Below are positions 23,760 to 34,611 of a DNA stretch of 64,000 bases, one piece after another; within the stretch, counting starts at the first letter, position 1, and each line of letters starts with the position of its first letter. Origin of the DNA: Ceratothoa steindachneri (Eukaryota > Arthropoda > Malacostraca > Isopoda > Cymothoidae); assembly GCA_963969495.1 (NCBI GenBank), contig OZ018322.1, positions 161,004,048 to 161,068,047 of the forward strand, written 5' to 3'. Position numbers and translations under genes: made by a program. The notes beneath the pieces were generated by a model, which was given only the letters and a program-made list of their open reading frames with translations, had not been told where the DNA came from and searched no databases.

Positions 23760-24580
23760 AGACAAAGCTTTCTAAGGATCGGTTTTTATCCCCTACCTTA
23801 AGTAAGATTCGTGGTAAAATCATGACAAAGAGAAAAAAGCGATGGTAAAACACATGTCAAGGGGCAGGTCGGTGGTAAGATAACAAAGAGTGAAAAGCGA
23901 TGGTAAAGCGGCTAACTAGAATCAGATTGGTGGTAACACACCTACCTTGAATGAAAATTAATGGTAGAATCCATATCTTGAGTGCATATCTGTGTTAGAC
24001 CCCATAATTAAACAGCATATTGGTGGTACAACTTACATATCCTTTGAAATTAAATGGTAGAAAATATACAAAGAGTGCAAATTGATTTGCAACCTAATCC
24101 CCTACAGAGAGAATAGACTGGCAGTAAACTACTTCTAAGATTAAATATCAGTAGCACAACCTTAAGTGAGTAGGCAGTTTCATGCTAGAACACATACCTA
24201 TAAATCAGATCGTTGGTTAAACCTTATATATAGTCCAGATCAATGGTAAGATCTCTTCAATGAGTGAAAATCTTTGCCAATTTTCCTATCGATAGGCACG
24301 TTGGTGATACAAAACCATTCAAAGAGTGAATAGAAAGGGTAAAACACGTAGCTATAGAACAGTTCGATGGTAAAACTAATACTTAAATGAGTTTGTTTGT
24401 TCGGTGGTATCCTCCAAAAGAGTTGTGGACGGTAGATTAGAAAAAAAATACCTTGAGTGTCGACCATCTAAAAACTATTCCTAGAGTGCAAACGGTGGTA
24501 AAATTCCTATAACGAGTAAGGATTTTAGGTAAAATAGCTACAAACTTGCAGTTCAGTGCGAAAACTACTCTCACCTATAA
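23760..24580 (+). repeat. Degenerate 31-bp minisatellite
   Basis: About 25 units recur at 31 bp. Many begin GAGTG, carry a GGTGGTAAAAC- or GATGGTAAAAC-like core about 10-20 bases later and end in TACCTT, ATATCTT or CAAA. Consecutive exact 31-bp steps can be counted around 23970-24060 (unit starts GAATGAAAAT, GAGTGCATAT, AACAGCATAT) and again at about 24260-24320. The CR1-like LINE copy 1 begins immediately after an A-rich run at 24590-24600. Confidence 0.75.
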
Positions 24581-25320
24581 TAATGAGAAAATAAAAAAAA
24601 TAGGGGGAGAGGGGTAACGCCCCCTTGTTGCGGGAAGAGAGCTTGTGCGTACCCTTGACTTTTTGAGCTATGTCGGCAGGGGTACCTATCTTCTGGTACC
24701 CCTGGCAGGGCTTTCCTTGTCGATTTGGTCGGAAATTAGGTTCCAGACTAAGTGCATCTTTCTTTATCCTACTCTATCCTTCCCCTTTTTTTACATTAAT
24801 CTTATTTCTTCTACTTATGCAAAAAGAAAAAAAGCAACAAAAAACAATCCCTCTTCCTATCATGTTACTCTTACCCTTTTTCCATTTATCTTCATATAAG
24901 TACCTGGCAGCTACCTCATGCGTCAGAAAAGAGGCTTTGGAACCTCTATAAACAAAGCCAATCGACGCTCACTGGTTGCGAGAGACTAGGACTAGAGGTG
25001 TCCTAGGCGTTGGGGCACGATGAATGGGATGAGGGTAGTTCCCCGTTAACCCCTTCCCTGGCGCGTAATTATTGACCATTACCATCACCTGGTGAGAAAT
25101 CGATGGCCCCTTCGGGGAACGTCAGTGCTGCTTGGTTGGAAGCCATAGCACGCCGAGGTTTAACGACTCGGTCGGACAAACAGAAGCACATGGAGCGTGC
25201 CTTCTGAAAGATCCGAAACCTCTCCGATGGATAGACGGGAGCGACTCTCGTGAGGTGAACTTACCAACCCCCTTTTTATCATTGATTGTTCGCAAAGTAT
25301 TGAGAGAAAAAGTGTTCAAA

Positions 25321-26580
25321 ATGACCACAAAGAAAGAACCAGGACTCTAAGAAAACACGTGCGCAATATGCCACATAGATAAGTGGTGCGTGGACTTTCC
25401 GTAAGGGGGTTATTCCAAATGCCACCCGGCCAGTTCCGGCACCGAGTGTATTCTAAACGGCCAAATCAAGGAGCGAAAAGAAACATGCAGGGCTTCCGAG
25501 GAAAGGTCTAGGAAGTTGGAGGAGAAAATAAACAACCTAGAAGTGGAACAAGCCGTACTGATTCGCAGGCTAGAGGTTAGAATAGCAGAGCTAACGTCAA
25601 ACCTTTTAGTAAACAATGCATCTGCAGTTTTACCCCCAGAGCTAGGTCAGCATGCTACGAATAAACCCCTTAAAGAAAAAGAAAAAGAAGGGAAAGAAAC
25701 AGGAAGAAGAGAAGGTTGAAACAGAAGATAAAGTAGAAGCTGAAGAAGAAAAGGTTGAAGCAGAAGAAGAAAAGATAAAAACAGGAGTATATAACAAAGG
25801 AAGATAGGGGGGAAAAGATGAATAAGAAAAGGGAGAAGAAGAAAAAGAAGAACAAGAAAAATAAGATGGAGAAGAAAGAGGGAACCGAGAGTTCGCTTCC
25901 GGAAGGAAAGCCTTAAACCTCTGCACAGAAATGTCCGAGGGTTACCCTTGTGCGCGATTCCTAAGCACAAGGTTTGCAGCCCCTGCTAGCGGCCCGCCTT
26001 CGCACTAGTGTGGAGGTATGCTGCCAGTCAGGACGGGGAAACTACCACATCAGGGTAGAGGCTGAGAAATCTCAGATCTCCGAGAATTCAGTCGTTGCCC
26101 TGATGGTGAGTGGAAATGACCCCCACCTCCGAGGAGGCAAAGTAGGCCCCAGCGAGAAAATTCTCAGTACGGTCATGGGAGCCGTGGATGACTGCAAATT
26201 GAGAACTCGCAAACGGGTCGTTGTAGGGATGCTCTTAAGAAAAAGGTCGTAGCCGGACAGCTCACTTAAGGAACCTGACCTTGAACCAGCGCCTGTCCGA
26301 CCTTTGTACGGCGGAGGGGGTCTTCTTTTTGGACCCTTACCGCAATTTTTACGGTCGAAACGAACTTTACCAAAGGGACAGAGTGCACATTTCATTCAAG
26401 GGAAAGGCTGTACTCAGTAACTTAATGCAGGATGTCGTAGAGCGGACGCAGAGGAGTGTCCGACCCAGAGTGAAGGCGGACATAAGACAGTATGCCCGTG
26501 TCACTTCTGGAACGACGTTCTTAGATGTGGAAAAGAGGGGTACTGCCACACAAAAGAAGCCGGGAAACAGAAGAGCGTAG
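25321..26580 (+). pseudogene. CR1 ORF1, copy 1 (Cys-rich finger, coiled coil, SGNH esterase), broken
   Basis: The start is at the ATG shared with copy 2 (MTTKKEPG), but a stop follows at codon 10. Mixed frames then show a finger (CAICHIDKWCVDFP), a charged helix (RKLEEKINNLEVEQAVLIRR), a Lys/Glu-rich linker near 25660-25880, and an esterase-like region with VEAEKSQISENSVVALMVSG and DRVHISFKGKAVLSN. The nucleophile motif GDS of copy 2 reads RDS here. The last codons (GNRRA, stop at 26580) overlap the start of ORF2. Family knowledge: the ORF1 proteins of CR1 LINEs can carry a PHD-like finger plus esterase. Inactive. Confidence 0.75.
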
Positions 26581-29156
26581 GGAGTCCCCCAGTCCTACCC
26601 TGAGGGACTCCCTCAAAGTTCTTCTGTTTAATGCGAGGTCAATCAGAAATAAGTTTCTTGAGCTCCGTGGCCTCGTAGCAACAGAGGAACCTAAGATGTT
26701 AGGCATAACAGAGTCGTGGATGAAAACCTCAAGCCGAGATTTCGAAGGTGAATTCACGATTCCCGGTTACCAGCTCTTCCTAAGAGATAGGTCAGAAAGA
26801 GAGGGTGGCAGTGTGATGTTGTATGTCAAGGATAATCTCAACCCGACGGATTGCAACATCGTTTACGATCATGAACTACTAGGTGTTTACCTAGAGATAG
26901 GTCCTGCCAAATCCAGGAGCCTGGTGCTGTATAGACCTCCTGCCCAACTCGTTGAAAAGGACAGAGATCTGTACCAGCTACTAGGAGAACTTGTCAAAGA
27001 AAGAGTGTGTATCGTCATGGGGGATTTCAACACACAAGTTAACTGCGAAACCAGAGAACCCTGTGGCGAGAACGCACTACTCCTAGAGTTCGCGAACAAC
27101 GAGTTCCTCACTCAATGGGTGGAAGAGCAAACGAGAGGAGACAATATCCTCGACTTGGTTTTAACCTCTGAGGATGACCACGTGTAGGACCTTTCTGTTG
27201 GCGAAGAGCTCGGTGGCAGTGACCATCGACTAATTAGATTTGTAGTCAAAGTCCCGAAGGCAGGGCCTGCAACTAATAAATCGAGGAAACTCGATTTGAA
27301 AAGAGCAGACTTTGCAGGTCTTCGTGCTGGACTGACGGACGTGAGGCTAGAAATGTGCGATGTTGTTGAAGACTCGTGGAACAGTTTCAAAAGCACATTC
27401 ATGTGTCTTCAATCACGTTTCATCCCTCTGAAATGTCCCCGTCGGTTTTCTGTTCAACAAAAGTGAATTAATCGAGAAATCGGCCAACTGCTTAGGAAGA
27501 AGAGAACTGTGTCCCGGCAATCGAAGATATCGGGTTACTTTAAAAAATACCGAAGGCTAGCCAGGAGAGCAAGGTCCAGCACTTAGATGCAGAAAATGCT
27601 AACCTCTTCAACGACTACTTCTCTTCAGTGTTTTACTGAAGAGTATGGACCCAGCCCCCAGCAAATGAATTCCTACACGGGGGAAAAGCTGGAGGATATG
27701 GACTTCACCGAAGGGGAAATAAAAAAGAAGATCACTGATCTAATGACGAATAAGTCACCTGGCCCGGATGGGTCTCTACCTAAAGTGTTGAAAGAAGTGC
27801 GCGATTAAGTGTCACGACACCTGAGCGCAATCTTTAACATGTCAATCCGGACCGAATGCGTTCCTCGAGACTGGCGTCAATCGGAAGTGACTCATATCTT
27901 CAAGAAAGGAGACCGAAGCCAACTGTCAAACTACCGACCTATCAGTCTGACTTCGATGGTCGTTAAACTCATGGAAAGCATGATGGTAGACAAAATAACG
28001 TCATATTTAGAGTCAAACCTGCTACTGAGGAGTTCCCAGCACGGCTTTCGAAGGCAACGGTCATGCTTGACGAACGTTGTGGAATTCTTGCACTTCGTCT
28101 TCAGTGAGCACCATCGGGACAACGCGGTGGATGTGGTGTACTTAGACTTTCAGAAAGCCTTCGATAAGGTACCATGCCACCGCCTTCTCCGAAAAATGCG
28201 AGCGCTGGGCATAGACCGAAAAGTAGCCGGCTGGATCGAGAACTGGCTAAGTGGCAGACGGCAACGGGTGGTGGTGAATGGACAGGCTTCTGAGTGGGCG
28301 CCCGTTACTAACGGGGTGCCTCAAGGTTCTGTCCTGGGACTACTACTATTCATCATCTACGTCAACGACATGGAAGACGATACCAAGCTTGGTATGAATG
28401 TTGCAAACGATGGAAATACTGGCCACCTGCAGGAAGATCTTGGGAAGATTGGGGAGTGGTCAAACACGTGGCAAATGCCTTTTAACGTGAAAAAATGCAA
28501 AGTGATGCATATCAGCCACAGAAACCCCCAATCTCAGTATATCCTTAAGGGCACTGCTCTTGAATCGAGTGACACTAAAAAGGACTTGGATGTAAGTATC
28601 ACTAGCGACCTCAACTTCTCGAAACAGTGCATCAAAGCAGAGAAGAAAGCTCAAAGAGTGTTAGGCTACATAAAGCGCCAGTTTGGATACCGTTACAAGG
28701 AGATAGTACTTTGCCTGTACAACTCCCTCCTTCGGCCGCACCTGGGGTATGCCGTACAATTTTGGAGACCTTTGTTTCGAAAGGGCAACCAAGCTGATTC
28801 CCTCTATCCAACATAAAAGTTATGAGGATAGACTAAGGGAATTAAATCTGTTCTCGCTGAAAACCCGTAGACTGCGTGGTCAGCTCATCGAGGTTTTCAA
28901 AATAATTCGAGGGTTCGACAATGTTGACTACCGGGATATTTTCACACTGAGTGAGAACAGAACGCGCAATCACGGCTTCAAACTTGAACTGAAGCGTCAC
29001 AACCTCAATCTGTGTGGAAATTTTTTCCTCTACAGTATCTGCGGTAAGTGGAACGCACTTCCAGTGGAAGTTGTCAACAGTGAATCTGTTGACCAGTTCA
29101 AGTCAAGACTAGACAAAATCTTGAAAAGTGGCCGTTTAAGGACGCAAAACAATTGA
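26525..29156 (+). pseudogene. CR1 ORF2 endonuclease-reverse transcriptase, copy 1, broken
   Basis: AP-endonuclease motifs: KVLLFNARSIRNKF, ITESWMKTSS, SVMLYVKDN, VCIVMGDFNTQVN and GGSDHRLIRF. RT motifs from 27660: NKSPGPDGSLPKVL, PRDWRQSEVTHIFKKGD, NYRPISLTSMV, VVYLDFQKAFDKVP and NGVPQGSVLG. An in-frame deletion leaves MEDDTKLG where copy 2 has 11 further residues including the Phe-Ala of FADD, so the catalytic loop is damaged. The C-terminus (28749-29156) is YEDRLRELNLFSLKTRRLRG to LRTQNN. Stops near 27187 and 27808, a deletion near 27580 and a 32-bp deletion near 28785 break the frame. Confidence 0.85.
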
Positions 29157-30936
29157 GCAGCCATGTGCCTGCTCGATTGCTAGTCCAAAGGTACCCTCTT
29201 TGAATGGACCGTAAGGTCTCCTAGGGTACCTTCTTTCCTTGTTGTTACTCCTTGTTGTTAGACCTTACTATACTTTTATAAATGCATTTTCCACTTGAAT
29301 CCGAATCTGCCTTCGGTTTTACTCTAGCACGTACCGTTTGTAAGATGTACCAAACGTTCAAAATGGCCACCTTCGATTATAAAATGTAGTATATTACTGG
29401 TATTGCTCTATTGCATGCATCATTATTGTACTGCTAAGATGAGCAAACCAGATGCTCCGTGAGTTCTTGCTGGTAAAAGGGGTATAGAGACATATTCATT
29501 TTCATTTGTAACCTGCATGCATATTTTGCGCCATTATTTATAATTCTTTTTTATGCTTTCAGGTTTCTCATGTGATGTGCATCTTCTAAGCTGCTCCTTC
29601 TGCGTTGATCATAAGAGACTTCCAAATATTTTCAAAAGGCAGTAACAATGCCTCGAGAGTGCAAAGATCATCCAGGTAAATTCTACTATCTATGTGGGCA
29701 TTTTCCAACAAAATCTCAGCAGGGTACTATCACAAATGATATAAAGCAAATGTACAAACTCTACCTCGGTTGCTCTCTGGGTGGCCAAGATAAAGCATGG
29801 GCACCACAATAAATTTGTACTTCCTGCTCCAATGGATTACGTGACTGGATTAATAAAAATGAAACTAAAATGCCCTTTCCTGTTCCTATGATATGAAGAG
29901 AGCCTAGAGATCATCTCGAAGATTGCTATTTTTGAAGTGTGACCAAAATGAGTTTTCTGCAAAGAAAAAGCACTAAATTGTTCATCAAACCATGGATTCG
30001 GCGTGCAGACCAGTTCTACCTTATGTATCTTTGCCAATTCCAGTTCCAACTGATAAGGGCATCGTACCTGATGATATCAGTGATGATAGCAGTACTGAAG
30101 GTGCATGCGCATTAGATGCAGATGTTGAATATGAGGATGCTAACTCTGAGCCAAAGTTATTTACTCAGGAAGATTTGAAGGATCTTGCGAGAGATCTGTC
30201 AATGTCCAAGGAGAAAGCAGAACTTATAGCATCTCGACTACCATAAAATTCTTACTCGAGAAAAATGTGCATGTGAGTTTCTTCAAAAGCGTAATCGTGA
30301 TTTAACTTCATTCTCCACAGGTAATGGAGCTCTCTATCACTGCAATGATATAAATGGATTGTTCGAAGCCTTGTCACAGACATATTAGGCGTCTAACTAG
30401 CGTCTCTTAATTGATGCTACTAAGACAAGTCTGAAAGCTGTCCTCTTGTACAGTGGCAATGTAAAGCCTTTCATTCCTATTGGCTATTCTGCCCACCTTA
30501 AGGAGACATATGAAAATTTGGATAGTCTTCTTAAAGCCATAAAATACCAAGCCCATCAGTAGTACATCTGTGGTGATCTAAAAGTCATAGGCATGCTAAT
30601 GGGTATGCAAGGATAATTCACGAAGTACTGTTGGTGGGATAGCTGTGCCACTGAAAAACATTATGACAAGCGTGACTGGCCACTTCAATCTATATATGAG
30701 CCTGAAATAATCAGTATTCAGTCTGTCCCCCTGGTAGAGCCTCAGAAAATATATCTGCCACCTCTTCGTTTGAAACTAGGTCTAAAGAAAAACTTCGTGA
30801 AAACAATGGCTAAGGACAATTATCAGGGATTCTAAAATCTGTGCAAAAAGTTCCACGACAAAGCGGGGCAAAACTAAAGGAAGGTATATTTGTGGGACCT
30901 CAAATTAGGGAGGTTTTAGCAGACCCTGAATTCTTA

Positions 30937-33728
30937 AGGGGAGCGTTGAGTCATTTTTTCCAAAAATTTTCAACTTTTTTTTTCTTTTTTTTTTTAATTA
31001 GTTATCCATTCTTCATAGAAAATTGATTAAAAAATTAAAAGAAAACTGAACAGAAGCCATTATAATTTAGTGTTGAATACGTTATGGTCGAGTGAGCTTG
31101 TGCCATTTCAGAGCTTCTGACTACGCGATTCGCCTAATATATCATTGCTGTATATTTCAGTGTTCGTTAGACAATCAGTGCTATTACAGTGCATTTTGTT
31201 GATAATTATAATGGGTCGTTTGTCAAGAAGAAAGAAACAATTACGTCAAATTTCGAAAGTTGGTGGAGAAACAACAAAAGCGACCAAAAATCTAAAACGT
31301 GAATCCGAAGCTGCATCCAACCCCACAGCCGCTAACGAAAATGTTTGTGAACCCTCTGTTGCTACTTTGTCAACCTTTCAAAAGAGAATGAATTTGATAA
31401 ATGAAAATAGGGCATTATTTCCAGACAGTAAAATCTCCGAGAATGATGATTATGAAAATGTTATTCTTGATAAAAAAACTTTACGTTCATTGGTTGCGTG
31501 ATCTCATTGTGTGGATTGTTGTGAAGCAGGTGAGGTATTATTTGTAGATATGGACTCTGATGTCATTGTGAATGTCAAGTGCACCTTATGTGACACTGAA
31601 CTTTTTTCGACTAAAGACACATCTAAAGAATGTAAAAAGAACAAAATGAAGAACACATCAGCTCTTGTATATAATGCTCTGGCATCTGGACAAGGGTATA
31701 GTGGCTTCATATTGACAGTTTCGCAGTTGAACTTGCCATATATCAGCACAAACAGGTATGAGACTTATAAGCATTGCATAGGAAAAGAAATTATTGATAG
31801 AAATGCTGCAAATCAGGAAGGTATTAGAGTTTGCATTTTCCAAAAATATGAAGAGTTAGGCATTTTTCCGGATGACCAGGGAGTCCTTGATGTTGATGTG
31901 TCTTTCGATGGGACCTGGATGAAAAGAGGTCATACATCACATATAGGAGCTGCTGCTGTCATCGAAGCACACACTGGCTTTGTCATAGACCATGAAGTAC
32001 TCTCAAATATTTGCTACGTGTGTACAAGGTCTAAGGCTATGAGCAATGAACAAAAATTGAAGCACTCAAGGGTCTGTCACAAAAACTTTGATGGTAAAGC
32101 AGGTGCGATGGAGAAGGAACAGGCTGTAAGACTATGGCAACGATCACAAGCACTAAAATTTAGGTATGTTACATTTGTTAGTGATGGAGACAGCAGTGCA
32201 TTCAATGCAGTTACTGCACTCAATGACGGACAAGGCCCTTATTCGAATGTTACAGTTTGCAAGGAAGACTGCATAAACCATGTGGCAAAAAGACTTGGCA
32301 CAAGACTTAGACTAATAAAGAAAAGCACAGCCGAAGATATAACAACTAAGACCGGTAAACAACGGAAAAAGACTGTCTTGGGAGGTAAAAATAAGTTGAC
32401 AGACACAGTCATAGATAAGTTGACATTCTATTTCGGCAAAGCAATCAGAGACTTTGTTGGTACCACCACTGAACAAATGAGAAATAGAGCATTGGGAGGC
32501 TATTACCATGCTACGAGTACGGATGAAAATGCAAGGCATCATCAGTGCCCGGAAGGTGCTGACTCATATTGCTTCTATAATGCAGCTTTAGGTAAAAATG
32601 AAACTCCTACTTCTCACAAAAATATGAAAATTTCTTTCCAATTGACACCTGAGTTCAAGAAACATGTGCTCAACGTGTACATGAATTTGACCAGAGATGA
32701 TTTGCTGAGTCGGTGCCTCAAGGGGAAAACTCAGAATCCAAATGAGTATTTCCATGCAAGAATTTGGAACAAACTCAGCAAGACTAAGTTTGTGTCATTA
32801 CCTACAGCGAAATACTCCATAGGTCTGGCTGTGCTAAGACATAATAATGGGTATGTTCTGTCACAGTTACCGATCAGCACTCCTATGAATCTGAGAAAAA
32901 ATAGACAGCTGGAACATTCTGACAAGGAAAGAACTCGGCACTCACTCACACCAGTAAGCAAAAAAAAAAAGAAACACTGCGATGACACCGACACCACCGC
33001 TTATGCTGCGGGGGCTTTTTGAGCGCTGCTCTTATGACTTAGGTTTCGAACCCAAACCAAAGACTAAGGGTTATATAATGGAGTGAAGGGAAGAGGGGTC
33101 TCCACTGTTCAAAAATCCCCCTTCACTGAGAAGTTATATGACCGATGATGCCACAGTGGGGATGCATAATATGCAGTCAAAACCCCTTTTGCAAGTACGA
33201 ACCCTCTTTTGCATTTTTCTGCTATTTCTATTTTTGCAAAATGCGCTCACTACCAAACGTAATTTCTTCTAAAGTTTTTATGCGATTTTTGCCATACAAG
33301 TATCAGAATAAAGAGGAATGTATGAACAATCTTCCTACGGCCTCAAAATTGCAGTATTTTTTTCAAAAATTTTGTATCTGAGATTTTTTGAAAAAAATCA
33401 GGTAAAAAAAAATAAAAGTTGAAAATTTGATTTAATTTCGAAACTAGAACGAAAATCAGAAAAATAAGGCCATACCTTTGTTTCTACACGCATTTGCCAT
33501 GTTTCTAAAAAAAAAATATATGTATACATAAAAAACTTTTGAAGGAATTAAAAATCTAACCTAACCCCCCAAAATGCAAAATTGTTATGTAACTTCTCAA
33601 ATAACAACATTTTTAAAAAGATTGTACGAACAAAAAGGTTTTAAAATAACGTTATACATATAATAGCAAATTTTAAGATCAACCGAGCAATTAGTTAACA
33701 AGCCGACCCAGCAACTCAACGCTCCCCT
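30937..33728 (+). mobile_element. Kolobok/Mutator-like DNA transposon with 14-bp TIRs and TTAA flanks
   Basis: GGGGAGCGTTGAGT at 30937-30950 (next base T) is inverted exactly at 33715-33728. TTAA flanks both ends (30933-30936 and 33729-33732); including flank symmetry, the match is CTTAAGGGGAGCGTTGAGT, 19 bp. The total is 2792 bp. One transposase frame fills 31211-33022. The element sits inside the family X protein of copy B, between PEFL and the downstream LKIHFLHSH block, which confirms the ends. TTAA duplication is typical of Kolobok and piggyBac, not of classical Mutator elements (8-11 bp). Confidence 0.85.
31211..33022 (+). CDS. DDE transposase, Mutator-like domain (PF20700-type), one internal stop
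   Basis: The 603-codon frame is interrupted only by TGA at 31499-31501; the same frame continues with SHCVDCCEAG. Residues 1-95 are basic and low complexity. A likely zinc ribbon follows (CVDCC, then CTLC near 31580). Candidate catalytic residues are Asp233 in DVSFDGTWMKRGH, Asp325 in FVSDGDSSAFNA and Glu512 in NPNEYFHARIW. Between the first two lie C-x2-C and H-x3-C in a segment with GKAGAMEKEQAVRLW, characteristic of the PF20700 Mutator-like family. It ends with a basic KKKKKH tail. The ATG at 31211 (MGRLSRRKK) is preferred because the upstream M at 31145 lies in hydrophobic non-conserved sequence. It should act in the nucleus on its own TIRs. Whether the stop kills it or is read through cannot be seen. 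Confidence 0.85.
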
Positions 33729-34611
33729 TAAGGAAACTCACTCCTCTTTAACTAAATGCATAGCTAGCCTTCTAGTGGTTAAGTGCAAACTTTCTGGGCA
33801 TCAACAAGTCACCTGCATCCATAGGTGGTGTAGAAAAACCTTTATCAATCTTAATGAAGAAACGGGATGCCCTATGTCACTTAAAATCCATTTCCTGCAT
33901 TCGCACCTAGACCTTTTTCCAGAAAATCTTGAAGTCAAAAGTGATGAGCAAGATGTATGTTTCCAGCAAGATATCAATGTGAGCATGATAGAAGATCATT
34001 GGTGAATGTTGTCGTGTGATAATCCTGAGAAAAAATTCAAACGCAAATCCCATACACAACGCTATAAATTTGGTTTTGATTTATTAGCCCTTTAATCATT
34101 GTTTACCATTCTTATACATGCAATATAAGTACCATTAACTTAATTATGCTTGTAGAGTAAAAAAAACATAGCTATTTATCTTGTCATATGTTTACGCCAT
34201 AAGAGAATGATAAAGCTTAGAGTTTATATATGTTAAATGCATCATTTTGTTTTAGTTCAACTTTTCAATGCAAATGGAGATATAGAGAATGCATTTTTTT
34301 CTAGCAATGGCGCTATGCAACCATATATCATCATTTTCGGCAAAGAAACAGAGTAAAACGCAACCTTCTATCAGGGACCGCGGTCATAGTGCATTTTCAA
34401 ATATCTCGAAAACCTGATGTGCTCAATAAAAACTAAAGTCAAATTTGAAATCAGTGAGAATAATGCCATGAGGAATGTTTGCTCAGGTCTCTGATAATTA
34501 AAAAAAATTCAAATTTGTTGGCCAGTGTAAATTATGACAAACGTGAATAGCAGTGTTAAATGCTAAACTTTAAATACGTATTAGTCGTAAAAGTTCTATC
34601 AAATGTACAAA

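Larger units (their letters stand above)
24601..29260 (+). mobile_element. CR1-like LINE, copy 1 (full span, internally deleted)
   Basis: It aligns with copy 2 (35577-40616) from the shared start (TAG, then GTAACGCCCCCTTGT) to the shared 3' end (GTCTCCTAGGGTAC, TTGTTACTCCTT). Identity is high by eye (roughly 90%). Compared with copy 2 it lacks about 200 bp of 5' leader (near 25070), about 150 bp in ORF2 (near 27580), 33 bp at the catalytic site (near 28372) and 32 bp near 28785. The tail repeats CCTTGTTGTTA twice, as expected for the short 3' repeats of CR1. No target duplication is evident. Confidence 0.9.
29648..34005 (+). pseudogene. Family X protein, copy B (split by insertion)
   Basis: It starts MPRECKDHPGKFYYLCGHFP (29648), then DKAWAP with a stop and TSCSNGL, MPFPVPM, an acidic linker (DDISDDSSTEGACALDADVE), and EDLKDLARDLSMSKEKAELI (30160-30230). 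PLRLKLGLKKNFVKTM lies near 30765 and EGIFVGPQIREVLADPEFL near 30880. The frame then meets the transposon. After it, GCPMSLKIHFLHSHLDLFPE appears near 33866. The conserved H-x3-H-x2-D run and following acidic residues are characteristic of the family. Several stops and frameshifts are present. This copy is less similar to A and C than they are to each other. Confidence 0.65.
29388..34535 (+). mobile_element. Family X TIR element, copy B, interrupted by a TTAA-flanked transposon
   Basis: Without the insert (30937-33728) the span is about 2.36 kb, matching copies A and C. The right end, inverted, reads TTTACACTGGCCAACAAA, matching the CACTAGYCAACAA terminus. The left end near TATATTACTGG is weak and chosen mainly by length, so the 5' limit is uncertain. 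It lies between LINE copy 1 (ends 29260) and the mariner (starts 34612). Confidence 0.55.

Noticed and set aside
23760..24580. Regularly spaced repeats considered as a CRISPR array
   Set aside because: Units are contiguous, strongly diverged and lack constant repeats with variable spacers; the context is eukaryotic transposon DNA.
25642..25970. Phe/Ser/Leu-rich minus frames
   Set aside because: Antisense of the Lys/Glu-rich linker of LINE ORF1; the same shadow occurs at 36833-37161 in copy 2.
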